64,000 bases of DNA from contig JAPFBE010000003.1 in the NCBI GenBank assembly GCA_034336665.1, positions 37,484,360 through 37,548,359 on the forward strand, given 5' to 3'. This DNA is from Luscinia megarhynchos (taxonomy: Eukaryota; Chordata; Aves; Passeriformes; Turdidae). A model generated the notes under the pieces. The model saw only the letters and a list, made by a program, of their open reading frames with translations. It was not told the origin of the DNA and searched no databases. Position 1 is the stretch's first letter; every line of letters starts with the position of its first letter. Positions 13,301 to 24,857 of the stretch are shown here, piece by piece. A program made the position numbers and the translations under genes.

Positions 13301-14363
13301 AGGCTATTGGTCCATCAGGGCTTTTATGTGATACCCACAAATTCCTAGGGGTTCACCTTAAAAAACAAAAGAGAACTTCAAGAAACTACTTGTGTACTTA
13401 ATTGGAGATGCATAAGAATAAATTTTGATTACAGATAGAAACTCTGACATTGTTCATTTACCATCCAAGCTCTTGGTATTACCCATACCATGAACTCTCC
13501 TCCCAGACTACAATAACTGTTTAATTTTATTTCATTCCATTTTGAGGCATCTAGCTATTGCCCTCATTCTGCAGGTTCTCTAGATAATGATGCATGTGTT
13601 TCTGGGCAAACGAAAGCCCAAAATAAGAAACTGAAAAAGAAAGGACAGTTTAGTATTTTCAGGAATGACTGTTCGATTCCACACTGGTTAAGGCTTAAAA
13701 ATAAGAAAACCCCAAAACATCTCAAACCTCAAAGACTATGTTCAGAATGTGTATAGCTGTAACCAAGAATTCAGCTGTGATTTTTTATTTTTAGGCTGGG
13801 CAGGTAGATGGCACCCCAACCAGACCCCTAAAAAGGTCACCTGCTTCAAGTAGCACACTTCATTCACCCAAATTCCACACTTAATTTCTTTGAACCCCCA
13901 CTCACTCAGTCTTTCCCTTTATTAAAGTTTCCCTTATTTAATTAATCTGGCTCTCTCCTCCCCTCTTTCTTTTCCATTCTAGGGTCTCTCATTTAGTATT
14001 CACATTTATATCATTTTGTTAATGCTAATTGATTTAGTTGTATGGGTGGTAATATTAAATCTCCTTTATTTGAGTCTCACTCCTATTTTCCATTATCAGA
14101 AGTCCTCTTCCTTTGAATGTGAGGTGATCATAGCTATGCTTCTTTCAGCATATTTTTTCCTTTGGCTTTGATTGCAAGTCAGAAATTCCCCTACAACGTT
14201 TCCTATGTATGATATTTTTCCTTTGTGCTCTGATATTTGCCTTTACTTGTTTTCACCAGAATGCTTTAGAAACAAGAATTTTTACCGGTAGTAGCAAGAA
14301 ATAAACTACAATATATTCCTCTCTCCTATCTAGACACATACTATTTGTAGTAAACTAACTTAA
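10321..14363. other. Unique non-coding DNA with one small exon-like frame
   Basis: The stretch 10,753-10,887 is open for 45 codons. It encodes a hydrophobic segment (VVLGIFGGYVHVF) followed by a charged tail rich in Glu and Arg. A donor-like ATG|GTAGGT sits at its end, and a pyrimidine-rich acceptor-like stretch ends at 10,743. That acceptor, however, leads into an in-frame TGA at 10,750, so a normal exon is not supported. The rest shows no gene or mobile element. Confidence 0.4.
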
Positions 14364-14485
14364 GAAAAAAAGAAAAACAAAAAAGACCAACTCCCCCCAA
14401 CAAACAAACAAAAACCCCCCCAAAACAACACAACCAAACAAAATAAATTAAATTAAAAAGTAAATAATTAAATAAATAAATAAAT
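14364..14485. repeat. A-rich low-complexity tract
   Basis: The plus strand is dominated by A, with short C runs and then (AAAT)-like units (AAATTAAATTAAAAAG, then AATAAATAAATAAAT). It resembles the A-rich tract near 4,900. No retroposed gene body or CR1 end is attached to it. Confidence 0.8.
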
Positions 14486-16040
14486 CAAAATGAAGACAAA
14501 CCCCATGGGAACAAGAATACAAATCTTAGTCTTTCTGAGGTGCCTTCTGAAATGCTGTTGACAATGAAGACAGCAGCCTCCTGGGTGGGCAACACTTGAT
14601 CCTGTGTCTGTGCTTTAGCCTTCCCAGAAAGCCTGAGCCTGTGGCAGCTTACAACCTGCATGGCATACTGGATTGGGTTGTGAGTCCTTTTATAATTTTA
14701 ATATCTAGTGCAGCTCTGCCTCGTGGAGACTGCAGCAGGGTCCACCTCTGCATCTGAGCAGTCAGGCTCTCAGAATATATGCATGTAGCATCTCATATTT
14801 CCTCCTGGTTTCAGACAGGGAGGAACCTATATTGGGAGTTTGTATAAATTTGATTCATTGCTGTGTTACTCTGCCTAAAGCTGCTCTAACTCTGTCCAGC
14901 AAAATGGAATTGGACCAACTCCTGGGGAAATTGCTGGTGTAAGAGTCACGTGAAACTAGGGTAGTGCAGTAATACATCAGACATCTCTTTCCAGTTGTTT
15001 TCCTGCATTGCTGCTGATGCTGCTCCTAGTGGTGCACTTAGTAACTCCTGCCATTCTGAATGCTGTCTGTGTAGATTTCCTGGGTGCCTACAATGAACTT
15101 TTGAGCAGCCATCTAGTAAAATGTGCTGTGGTTTGTTATTTACATGGCATTTAATTATGCCTTCAGTAATATAATGGAGACCAACACTTTCTGGTGAGCA
15201 GCACACTGAAACCAAGTTGTATAGCATGCTGCATCAAACTGTTAAAGAAAAGGAATGGATATTTAACTGAAGGGAACTTCCACTACAAAGTAAGAAAGTT
15301 AATTCTTAATTTTGCCTTGTGTAAATTTTAGTTTTCTGGTAGGTTTATTTCTGTTTTTTTTCAAGAAGCACAGTCAATTTCAGCAGTTGCCATGGGCAGT
15401 ACCATCAACTTTGAACTTTTTACCTTAATTCACTTGCTAATTCTGGTTTAGATAGTTTGTCTTTGCGGACATTTTATTTTGTGAGGGTTTTTGAACTTCA
15501 AATTACAGGAATAGAAGTTCTGGGAATGGAGTCATATTGACAAGTTCCCCAACAGAACACACAAAGGATTAAGGCGAAGCTGTTAATTTTCTCTGCTTCC
15601 ATTGATGCAATTTGGAATCATCATGACGCTGGCAAAGGAGACTATTTAACGACATTGTTCTGCTGCTATTTATAAATGAGATCTCATTTAAATTTAGAAC
15701 AAAAAACCTTCCTGGGTGGAAAACTGCCATCTCGTGTATCCACAGGCAGTGCAGTGCGAGGGATCCGATCTGATTGTGTCAATATTGCCACTGCAATACA
15801 GATAGCAGTAATGACAACAGCACTGAGCTGTCCTTAGGGCTCACTTCTGTAACCTTGTCACTTCTGAACCTCAGCACCTCAGCAGTACATATTTTTCAGA
15901 GTTTTACAGAGACTATGTGTTTAACTGTATGTGTTCATCAGGAGTTACAGATAACTGTCTGTACATCAGAGCTCTGAGGGGTGCATCCCAGCTACATCCA
16001 CATCCAGGCAGTACCTTGGGATGCGTGGAGGATGCCTACC
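14486..16040. other. Unique DNA with an 18-bp palindrome and MEF2-like site
   Basis: No gene is supported; the largest open frames are under 100 codons and match nothing I know. At 15,666-15,675 the sequence CTATTTATAA fits the MEF2 consensus. It overlaps a perfect 18-bp palindrome, TAAATGAGATCTCATTTA, at 15,673-15,690. Several CpGs remain in this AT-rich stretch (15,590-15,690), which would fit a conserved regulatory element but does not prove one. Confidence 0.4.
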
Positions 16041-16326
16041 TCCTCTCCTCTCCTCTCCTCTCCTCTCCTCTCCTCTCCTCTCCTCTCCTCTCCTCTCCTC
16101 TCCTCTCCTCTCCTCTCCTCTCCTCTCCTCTCCTCTCCTCTCCTCTCCTCTCCTCTCCTCTCCTCTCCTCTCCTCTCCTCTCCTCTCCTCTCCTCTCCTC
16201 TCCTCTCCTCTCCTCTCTCCTCTCCTCTCCTCTCCTCTCCTCTCCTCTCCTCTCCTCTCCTCTCCTCTCCTCTCCTCTCCTCTCCTCTCCTCTCCTCTCC
16301 TCTCTCCTCTCCTCTCCTCTCCTCTC
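16041..16326 (+). repeat. (TCCTC)n pentanucleotide microsatellite
   Basis: This is about 57 near-perfect copies of TCCTC over 286 bases. The plus strand is pure pyrimidine and the minus strand pure purine (GAGGA). The register shifts twice in the same way, at about 16,216 and about 16,303, where TCCTC becomes TCTCC by the same small length change. This suggests that a block with the slip was itself duplicated or that slippage recurred. A T-rich tail (TTTTTTTCTCTTTTCTC) follows. All open frames across the array (Leu-Ser-Ser-Pro and Glu-Arg-Arg-Gly repeats, 117-194 codons) are by-products of a stop-free unit and are not genes. Array length is likely to be polymorphic and hard to assemble. Confidence 0.98.
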
Positions 16327-18072
16327 TTTTTTTCTCTTTTCTCATACCAGCCCTCTCGTTCTTCCCCTAGGAAGCCAGCTGGGCCAAGGAGAGCTCCCAG
16401 TGAGGAGCACTGCATTTTTTTCTGAGCCAGCACTGCAGTTTTGGTGTAACTTAGGGAATCTTAGTGTTTGCATGGCTGTCAGCAATGGAAGAATAGCCTA
16501 AAAAGTAAGAGCTGCTGCTTTGCTGCAAAGTCACAGAGAGAAAAAGTTGTTATTAAGTATATTAATTTATATGTTATTAAGGACTATTTGTAGCCCAAAC
16601 TAGATATTTTGCATGTTGTAGTCAGCTCCTCTCAATCTGTGGAAAGTCTCACTAAAGTATGGAAGGCTCGAAGTCCTCAATTCAGCTCAGATTTTACTAT
16701 TCCAAATTCTTGTCATTTGCTAAAAGTAGTGATCTTCATCCATGTAGAGCAGGAAGTCCTTGTACAGACAGTGATTTTTCAAGGATATAGTAAAAAGCAT
16801 CCAACAAATTCCTGTTTGTCCTGATAGTTGCCACTTTTATCTAAGTTGAGATAAGAAAGAGTACATTTATGAGGACTTATGAAAGATCTTTGTCTAATCT
16901 GTAATTTCAGTATGCTAGAGGCACTTATCACTGTCAGTTTCAAAGCACCTTACATTTGCAAACAGTGCTTCATAAAAATTGTTTGAAATGGTGATTTGCC
17001 CCAAATAAGAGATGCAGGAATCAGAAAAATCATTAAGTTATCCAGGAATTTTGAGCCACATTTGTTCCATGTGGGAGAGATGGCTTGTCCCATGTCTAAA
17101 CTTAAGTATCAGGTGTGAAGTAATTGATATTCAACAGTGGTTGCATGAAAAGAGTACAGTCAGATAAATCACAATAATTTGACCACCTTGGATTAACAAA
17201 TTACTGCCTGCCAACTGAGCAGCACTAATGTGCCAGGTAAAAGTCACGAAGATGATTATTTTTACGGTTAGTGTAAGTTTATTGTAATTATTCTTGGAAA
17301 ATGCAATAAAAAAGCTACATTATTATTCAACTTCTGTTGACATTATACCTACTTGAACTCTTAAGGCATCACAAATTGCCTATGTGTAAATCCATAATAT
17401 TAATCTGTCCTTTTACTTTAAAGAAATTCTTGTTGTATATGAGAGTTCAAATGGCAGAATCTGCTGTTTGCATTATTGCAGAATAGGTTTTCTACCTTTT
17501 GACTGTGGCAGTTGTAGAGCTATTGCATTTGTAAAATGAAAATTATTAGAACAAAAAAATCATTTCCATGCTTGGAAGCAGTTTTCAGGAGACAGGGATG
17601 TGCTCTAACTTTACCACTAGTATGCACTTTTTGTTTGTTCAAGATTGGAAAGGGATATAACTACTAGTATTTCTGAAAATTATACACTTGCACTGCTGTA
17701 ATTGATTTTGCTGTGGAGGCTTGCAGTGGACATAGTGGATATTCCTGCTTTTCAGGGTTTTCACATGCATTTGAAACACTCTTAAGCTAGTATGGAAAAA
17801 CCTAAGTTCAACGTCAAGAATTCAATACCAGTCTGAACAAACAGAACAGCTAGTGAAATCTTGGACTACAGGGATCAGTTATAACATTTCTCTTAATTCA
17901 TTTGGGCCCAGGACTTTAGCTTTGACTTCAGAAACTATGTACAGAGGGTAGGTGTGCCTTCTTTACTAAATATATTCTAAGTTATCTACTTCACTGGCTG
18001 GGAATTTATATAACTGCTAGTTTATCAATAAGTAAGTGGTGATAAACTGTGAAGACTTTGAAAGACCTGAAA
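16327..18072. other. Unique AT-rich non-coding DNA
   Basis: No open frame above about 71 codons and no repeat is recognised. The stretch 17,150-17,300 looks unique and keeps clustered AT-rich motifs, but I have no evidence for a function. Confidence 0.5.
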
Positions 18073-18138
18073 ACTTAGTATATACATATATATACTTAGT
18101 ATATACATATATACTACAATATATACAGTATATTGTAG
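18073..18138. repeat. AT-rich direct repeat followed by perfect inverted repeat
   Basis: A 20-bp AT-rich unit starting ACTTAGTATATAC occurs at 18,073-18,092 and again at 18,094-18,113. A perfect 10-bp inverted repeat follows directly: CTACAATATA (18,114-18,123), a 5-base spacer, and TATATTGTAG (18,129-18,138). The region could extrude a cruciform or be a fragile AT microsatellite. No mobile-element boundary is visible. Confidence 0.9.
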
Positions 18139-18254
18139 TATAGGGCACAAAATTCAAAGCAATTTTATCAAAGCAATTATTCTAAAGCTAGCAAAGATAA
18201 ACCATTACTAAGTAGAGATTGATGTAACTCAGCCAGTCAGGTAAAGTTGATAAC

Positions 18255-19013
18255 TGGAAAAACTTTATACCTGTCTTTATAAAGGGTAGAAAGGAGGACC
18301 CAGGGAACTATAAACCTGTCAGTCTCAGCCTCTGTGGCTGGAAAGATTGTGGAACAGATCCCTCCTAGACACTGTGCTAAGGCACATGGAGAACAAGGGG
18401 GTGTTTGGAGACAGCCAGCACAGCTTCACAAGGTCAGGTCCTGCCTGACCAACCCAGTGCCTTCTATGATGGAGCGACTACATCAGTGCACAAGGGAAGA
18501 GATACAGATGTCGTTTATCGAACTTCTGTACAGCCTTTGACACTGTCCCCCTCAACATCCTTCTCTAAATTGGAGAGAGATGGATTTGATGGGTGGACTG
18601 TCAGGTGGATAAGGAATTGGTCAGACAGCTGTATCCATAGGGCATTGATTTATGTCTGAATCCAAATGACCCTCAGAGGTCTGAACTGGGACCAGTGTTA
18701 TATAAAATCTTCATTCATGTCATACACAAAGGGACTGAGTCCACTCTCATCAAATTTTCGGATGTCACCAACCAGAGTGGTGCTGTTGACACACCTGAAG
18801 GACAGGATGGCATCCAGAGGGACAAGCTTGAAAAGTGGGCCCTTGGGAATCTCCTGGGGTTTAACAAGACCAAGTGCAAGGTGCTTCACCGGGCTTGGAT
18901 GAGTCTTTGAACAACCTGGTCTAGTGAAAGGTGCTCCTGCTCATGGCAGGGGGGTTGGAAAGAGATGATCTTTGAGGCCCCTTCCAACCTAAGCCATCCT
19001 ACAATTCTATGAC
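18255..19013 (+). mobile_element. CR1 LINE, internally deleted, forward orientation
   Basis: From about 18,255 the sequence follows the CR1 ORF2 reverse-transcriptase region: GAGGACCCAGGGAACTATAA, then CCTGTCAGTCTCAGCCTC, then TTTGACACTGTCCCC. Around 18,695-18,900 it encodes a CR1 polymerase segment (GAVDTPEGQDGIQRDKLEKW). The catalytic-box position reads FSDV where active CR1 elements carry F/Y-A-D-D. The frame is broken by several stops and shifts. At about 18,897 it jumps from the coding region straight to the 3' end (TTGAACAACCTGGTCTAGTG, CATGGCAGGGGGGTTGGAA, ACAATTCTATGAC), so roughly the last third of ORF2 is missing. The element is a dead LINE copy, the longest in the window. Its left edge is approximate. 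Confidence 0.92.
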
Positions 19014-22000
19014 TTAATGACAATGTTAGTTGTAGACAGAGAAAACAGATCACTCCATTTTGTCTGCAGCACACCTTCATGCCTAAGCACCAAAACCATT
19101 GGCTTCCATCAGGTTTTTATATCTGTTCTGGTGGAATTTGATCCTCAAGGACTATTAGTTTTGTGGCTTGGAGATCACATCCAGTGTTCATTCCTAGTTT
19201 CTAAGTACATAATCTGAAGCACTGCTTTGGGATTTGAGACATAAAAAAATCCCAGCCATATCTATGCAGCTGTAAAACCAATGAAGGAGTAGAGCATGGG
19301 GAAGGAGATTTTACATAAAGTGGAAAAATGGTCCCATAGTAACATCTGTTATATGGACAGTACATCTAGGGAGGTAGGGAAAAGAAAATAGGGCAGCTGT
19401 AATCAGTGAAAGTAGCTGACTGACTGTTATCAAAGCCCATAAAAGAAGGTGGAATGGTGGGCATCCAGATTTGTTGAGTCAGCTGTTAGTTACAGAACCA
19501 AAGCAGGATGGGGAACCCATCAATACAGTTAAACTGAAGGGAGAAAGCATGTCCAAAATTACATAGTAATAAACAGAAATGTGCCCTGTTTTGCTGAAGT
19601 AAAATAGTAGCAGGGTGAAGTAAAATAGCAATGAGGGTGAAACAAAAGCTTCAGAAAATGGAAATTAAGCTCATCCACTTTATAATGAAGTTACTAAAAT
19701 GTCATGTTCAGAGAACGGGCATGGGCAAAAATGGTGGGTTTCCCTAAGGACAAATGGACTCCTGATGGGCACCAACATAAGCCAAGCTTGCACATCCACT
19801 GCTCATCTTGTCATTCAGTCAGGCTCCTGTGGGCTTGCCTGAATTCTGGTCTAAGTGAAATAGCATTTTAGATGAGCAAACTTATACTGAGGAATCGCCT
19901 TTCCAGAGAGTCTTGGCAATGGGATTTATTTCACTGATCTGAAGTTTAAGTGAGAGCATCACCTATTTTTAAAGTGTGATGAGTCTCCTTCAGTATATCT
20001 GGTCCAAAATAAGCCATTAAACTTTGCCTGGTGGTGCTGGGAGCACGGCAGGCACCCCTCGAAGACAGTATATCTTAATTCTTCTACACATACTTTGGAG
20101 GGGATGAACTTTCTCTGAGACAGGTTTATTTTTTTTCTCTGGGTGTAGAAAAATCCTGAAATACTTACACTAATGAGGGGTGAGGTTCAGGTCCAAACTG
20201 AGATATTCAAGAAGACACCAACAGGAGCAAGTGCCTGGGCATCTGTTAGAGTCAGTGGAGAAGGAGTAAATGTGCCCAGTGGTGCAGAGGCTGCTGTTCA
20301 GATGGGCAGAACTGATGGCTGCCCATGGTGAGATCACTCTCCTTCTCTCCCCATTGGAGACACTGACTAGATCTTGAATGATTACAAAGGAACCCAAAAC
20401 CAGGTGTCTGAATCAAGAACTGTAATCCAGCATAGATGCCTAACTTCTAAATTACTGAAGCAAATTGAGGCGAATTTAGGCATAGAAGAACAATAAAAGC
20501 CTTTTCCTTTATTCCTAGCTCAGGATTCTGCTTCTCCAAGATGTAGGTCTTCTCATTTCCCTGCTTGTACCATAACATTTGCCTTTAACGTTTCATTGCA
20601 TTTCTATTAAATTAAAAATGTGCCTATAACTACACAAGGGAAAAAAAAAGGTAACAGAACAAAGTCTGCATTTTCAGATGTTGAGGTGAAAGTATGAATT
20701 ACCTTAAAATAGGCAGACATTCTTTTACATACTAATTTTTAAATTTTTCACAGACTTGAAACTTGTCAATCTTTACCCAGAATACATCTTCCATTGAATG
20801 GTTTGCCTACAAGCTCTGCTAGTGGGGAGGGGATTTTTCCTTCTTAGCATACATTCTGGTAACTGATTGAATGATATAGGCAATTTGCTGTCTTTTCCTC
20901 TGCTTAAATATTGACTTATTACTTGAATCTGGAGCTTGGTCTGAGAATTGGGCCCTATTCTTGCAAAAGATGTATGTGCATTCTCTGCATTTAATGACAA
21001 GAATAGTTCCACTGAGATCTGGGAGTACATTGCAGCATAAAAAAGAGCTATCAATCTTTGCAAGATGAGAATGTAGCAAGAAAAAAATTAACTAAATGCT
21101 TATAGTGGATCAAAATTAGAACATATATTAGCTTGGTAAGTTTGTAAGGTCTGTCTGATATATTGATGCTCTTATATTAAGGAATTTAATTTGTTTGAAT
21201 TAATGACCCATTATGTTCTATGATTTGTGTAAGATAAATAATTTGGAATTTTTTTTCTCCTTTCTTTTAAGAAATCCATTTGTCAGTAATCAAACCTTTA
21301 AGGTGAATAAACTGCTAATTTTTAAAAAGTTATAATTTTTATGCATTCAGTTACTTTGCTCAAGTTCTCACACAGATGAAATGCATTTGTGTGTGTACAA
21401 AATAATTTTTTAAGAAGTTTGAGAATTGTCCTTGCTTGCCCATGCATCAGTCCTTGTACTACCAATATGGTTTTATTGCTGTTTGGGTCTTAGTAGGAAA
21501 CTCTGAAGTTACCAACCTTTCTACAAGATCACTGTCAGGTTAAATTTACATCTGAAAAGTTGCTGGGATCTTACTGGCTTTTTAAAAAATTATTTTCATT
21601 CTTGTTATGAGTACTGGCACCGCTGGATGTCAAAAGCATTATTTATAAAAGCTGTTAAAATGCCCAGCCATGTGCAATATCTGAAGTGACTCGTGTGTCC
21701 CATGGTTTCACTTGTGATAATGTATTATAACACAAACTGAAAAGCTAAACTTTTCATGTTGTCACTTTTCATGGTGGTATACTACCTTTGGAGCTTTTCA
21801 TCAATCTGTTTAGACTGAATTACAAGATTCCCCCACCACCCCTTTGAACATTCATGGACAGCTAACAATCAAGAACAAGACTCTGTCACTTCAAAATGTT
21901 TTATGTACAAATACCTATTAACATTTTGTGCCAGCCAGAGAGCTGATAGATGCAAAAAAAGCCAAAAAACGGATGGAGAATCTATTCCATAGAAATCATC

Positions 22001-24254
22001 TGAAAGAACCTTATCACCTGTGTATTCCTGTCTGGGGATGTACTGCAGGAATGCTGGCTGCTCTTGCAGGCACTGTTGTTCCCATCAGCTCTTGGTACAG
22101 GCATTTATCATCCTTCTACCTTGTCTCTAAGCAAGCAGCATGTATTCTGGTTTCCTTGTATGGTTAAACATACAATGTTTATAGCATCACTTTGCTAGAA
22201 AATCTTTTGGCCTTCTGTTCATCTTTTATTTTCTCTGATTTGGTTTACAATGGGCTTATATCTTCTTGAGCTGATATGGTGAAAAAATCAAATTTCAAGC
22301 TCTTCAGAGGCAGGACACCTGCAGAGACCTGCTTCTCCTGTGGAATTGTTATCACTAATACACAAAAAAATATGGTTGTTGAGTCTTTATCATTAAGATT
22401 TTTCTTTTCCTTGGAAATTCTTAGCAAAAATTAGATGAGAAATATGAAGTTGCATTAGCAGTATAACGTCCCTTTAAAAAATTTGTATTCTTGGTTTAAT
22501 GCTGTGCTATTACACAGTTTCATAGGAGGTGCATACCTTAAGGTGTTAAAAACATACTCAAGTGTCTCATACAATTGAAGGTTCATCTGTTCATCCTAAC
22601 ACACAAAGGTAATTTAAATGCATACCAAAGACTGCATTTATCGTAGCAAACTTTGAGATAAGTTTTAGCTTTAGTTTTAATTTAGAAAGTCTGTCATTAG
22701 TCAAAATGTTGTTGCCATAGATAAGTACAAGAACAAACTGTGGAACCAGCATGGGCTAAGAAGTTGTAATGGAGTTTTCCCCGTGGGGATTTTAGAACTT
22801 GTTTGAAAACCTTTTTACTGCAGTACATGGACTCAGAGCCTTCCCTCAGGTTCAAATGAGAAGATCCCACTCCCAATTCTACCTACCTCCCATTCAACCT
22901 TCCAGCACCTCATTTCAGCTTTTATTTCCACAATAAAGTTAGTCATCAGTCCCCTGGACACTACAATGGAATTTGAGATAAAACAGTAATTGTCCCACGG
23001 TAGCTTTCTTCAATTTCAGCGTCTCTTTTGTTATGCCTGGAGCTGTGAAGGCAGATGCAAGCCCTTGAGGATGGCACTCTACTGCAACTGTAATTACCAG
23101 TAAGGATGCCTGTATTACCTTTTCCAGTTAGTCATTCTTGGAGATGTCTTTTTCAGTAAAAAGGAGGGGATTTGCATGTAGAGAGAGCCTATAAATATTC
23201 TTTAATAGATGCAGTTCTGAAGAATTGGAGTTCTTCAGTAATTTGTCAAAACACACCGAATGAAGCGAGGGGTGAGATCATATATTTTTTTTCTGTAGCA
23301 ATGACTTATTTGCTCTGGAAATGAAGTTGGGTGGCTATAGACAGAATTGTGTCTCCCTCTCTGCTGCGTTATTTGATATATGTTAAATTAAGAAGAGCTG
23401 GTTTTAACCTGTTCTATCCTGGCTGTCACAACTATGCTATCTGTGCTGGTGAAATACAGCTTCTGTGAGCCATTTGGTTTACCAGTACCTATACATTAAA
23501 AGATACTTTCCCCTCCTCCCTGTTATTTCTCCTGTGTATAATGTTTTCAGCCTTTTTCATTTCAGTGCCACTTAATGCATTAGCAACTTTTAGAATGACA
23601 TGTTATCTTCTGATATCTCTGGAACATACTCTCAGATCTCTGCCTTTTTTTGCCACCTATGATGGGTAATATTGAATATCTTTATGAGGAAGAGATGCTG
23701 CACCGTTAAGCACAGACTATTCTCCCTTCTCTGGTGTCCTGTGGAATAGATAATTTCTCTCTTCAGCCAAATCTGAGAGGGAGAAATGCTTGTTCCTTTT
23801 CCCTGTGCATACTGGTTGTTCCTCAACACAATGCTCATCAAAACTCCTTTTGTCTAACCATTTTTCTAAACCCAACATCCCTTATAAAAGAATGGAGAAG
23901 GTCTCAGTTCCAGTAGGGCAAGGTATATCCCCTATTCCCAGATCCATTTGACTGAGGGATGATTTTGTATCCCAGGACTGCAGCTTTAGTTCCTTCAATG
24001 GTCTGTGCTAATACACCAATATTAGTAAGATACTGGACAACTACCACTGTTGAAGTAGTATTTGGCTACAGGAATACATTCCCTCAGTGATTTGTTTTTG
24101 GAAACATAAGGTAAAAGGGAGCACCACTGTTCTCATGTAAAACCTAATAACAGTCATCGCACAAAATGTGTGCACCAAACTGTGGCCTTTTCATAATTCT
24201 TCTCCCAAACACTTGGCAAGTAATTCAAACAGAAAAAAAAACCCCTGCAAAATC
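19014..24254. other. Unique non-coding DNA
   Basis: No open frame longer than 96 codons and no recognisable domain is present. A 22-bp unit is imperfectly duplicated at about 19,597-19,640 (GAAGTAAAATAG...GCAGGGTGAAG). I see no mobile element between the CR1 fragment and the LTR. Confidence 0.5.
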
Positions 24255-24258
24255 GTGT
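24255..24258. repeat. Left copy of 4-bp target-site duplication (GTGT)
   Basis: GTGT lies directly before the TGTAATGG start of the LTR. The same four bases follow its ACA end at 24,854-24,857. A 4-bp duplication fits integration by a gammaretrovirus-like (ERV1) element. At four bases it could match by chance, but its exact placement at both TG and CA ends supports the boundaries. Confidence 0.65.
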
Positions 24259-24853
24259 TGTAATGGTTTTGAAATCAAAACCAGTGAGAGACTCCAAGTC
24301 AGAAGTACAATCTAATAGGGAATAAAAAAAGAAAAGAAAAAGAAAAAGTAAAATACATGCAATAGTACATAAGAAAACCTACTGACAGAGTCGGAATGCA
24401 ACCTGACACCCTACTATTTAGGGTGGTGGTAGCAGTCCAGAAGAAGTAGTCTTCTCAAAGCAGTGTTCCTGTAGAAATCCTGGCAGTGATTCTAGTAGCT
24501 CTTGTCCTCTGGAAACCAGTGAGTAAAAGCTGCTTTGGTGTTCCAAATGCCAGTTTTTTATCTAGGTAGGAAAGGCTTAGCTCCTCCCCCTGGGTGGAAC
24601 ATCTCCCAGTGGGATGGTGTAATTTTATCAGTCATGCAATGACTGACTCAATGGCCCATTAACAGAAGATATGTTCCTGGAGGAAGGATGGGTCGATAAA
24701 GAAAAGATAAAGAACATTGCCCATCTGGTTATAACAGATGGCCCATTAGCAGAGGATATCTCTGAGATATGAGAATCACCACCCCACCTGGTTTCAGCAG
24801 ATGGTGATAGAATACATACCTTTGGGCATATCTTTACATTGTTACCTAGGACA
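24259..24853 (-). mobile_element. Solo LTR of an endogenous retrovirus, reverse orientation
   Basis: The 595-bp segment starts TGTAATGG and ends CTAGGACA, the TG...CA ends required of an LTR, and has a 4-bp GTGT duplication on each side. Read on the minus strand, a TATA-like box CTAGATAAAAAACTGG (24,550-24,565) divides an upstream U3 from a T-rich R/U5 part. U3 carries a 22-bp direct repeat (24,651-24,672 and 24,738-24,759; 20 of 22 identical) and a 7-bp inverted repeat CAGTCAT/ATGACTG (24,630-24,646), typical of enhancer repeats. The terminal part (24,265-24,282) forms the hairpin GGTTTTGA/TCAAAACC. No gag, pol or env sequence adjoins it, so this is a solo LTR left by recombination between two LTRs. 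It resembles songbird LTRs from memory, but the family is not assigned. Confidence 0.75.
24550..24565 (-). promoter_or_regulatory. TATA-like box of the LTR
   Basis: On the minus strand this reads CTAGATAAAAAACTGG, preceded by GC-richer sequence (GGGGGAGGAGC), as expected for the U3 core promoter of a retroviral LTR. It fixes the orientation of the element. Present-day activity is unknown. Confidence 0.55.
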
Positions 24854-24857
24854 GTGT
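24854..24857. repeat. Right copy of 4-bp target-site duplication (GTGT)
   Basis: GTGT follows the ACA terminus of the LTR and matches the four bases before its start. Confidence 0.65.

Noticed and set aside
15917..16501. Open frames of 117-194 codons on both strands with Leu-Ser-Ser-Pro or Glu-Arg-Arg-Gly repeats
   Set aside because: They are translations of the stop-free (TCCTC)n array and have no unique coding sequence.
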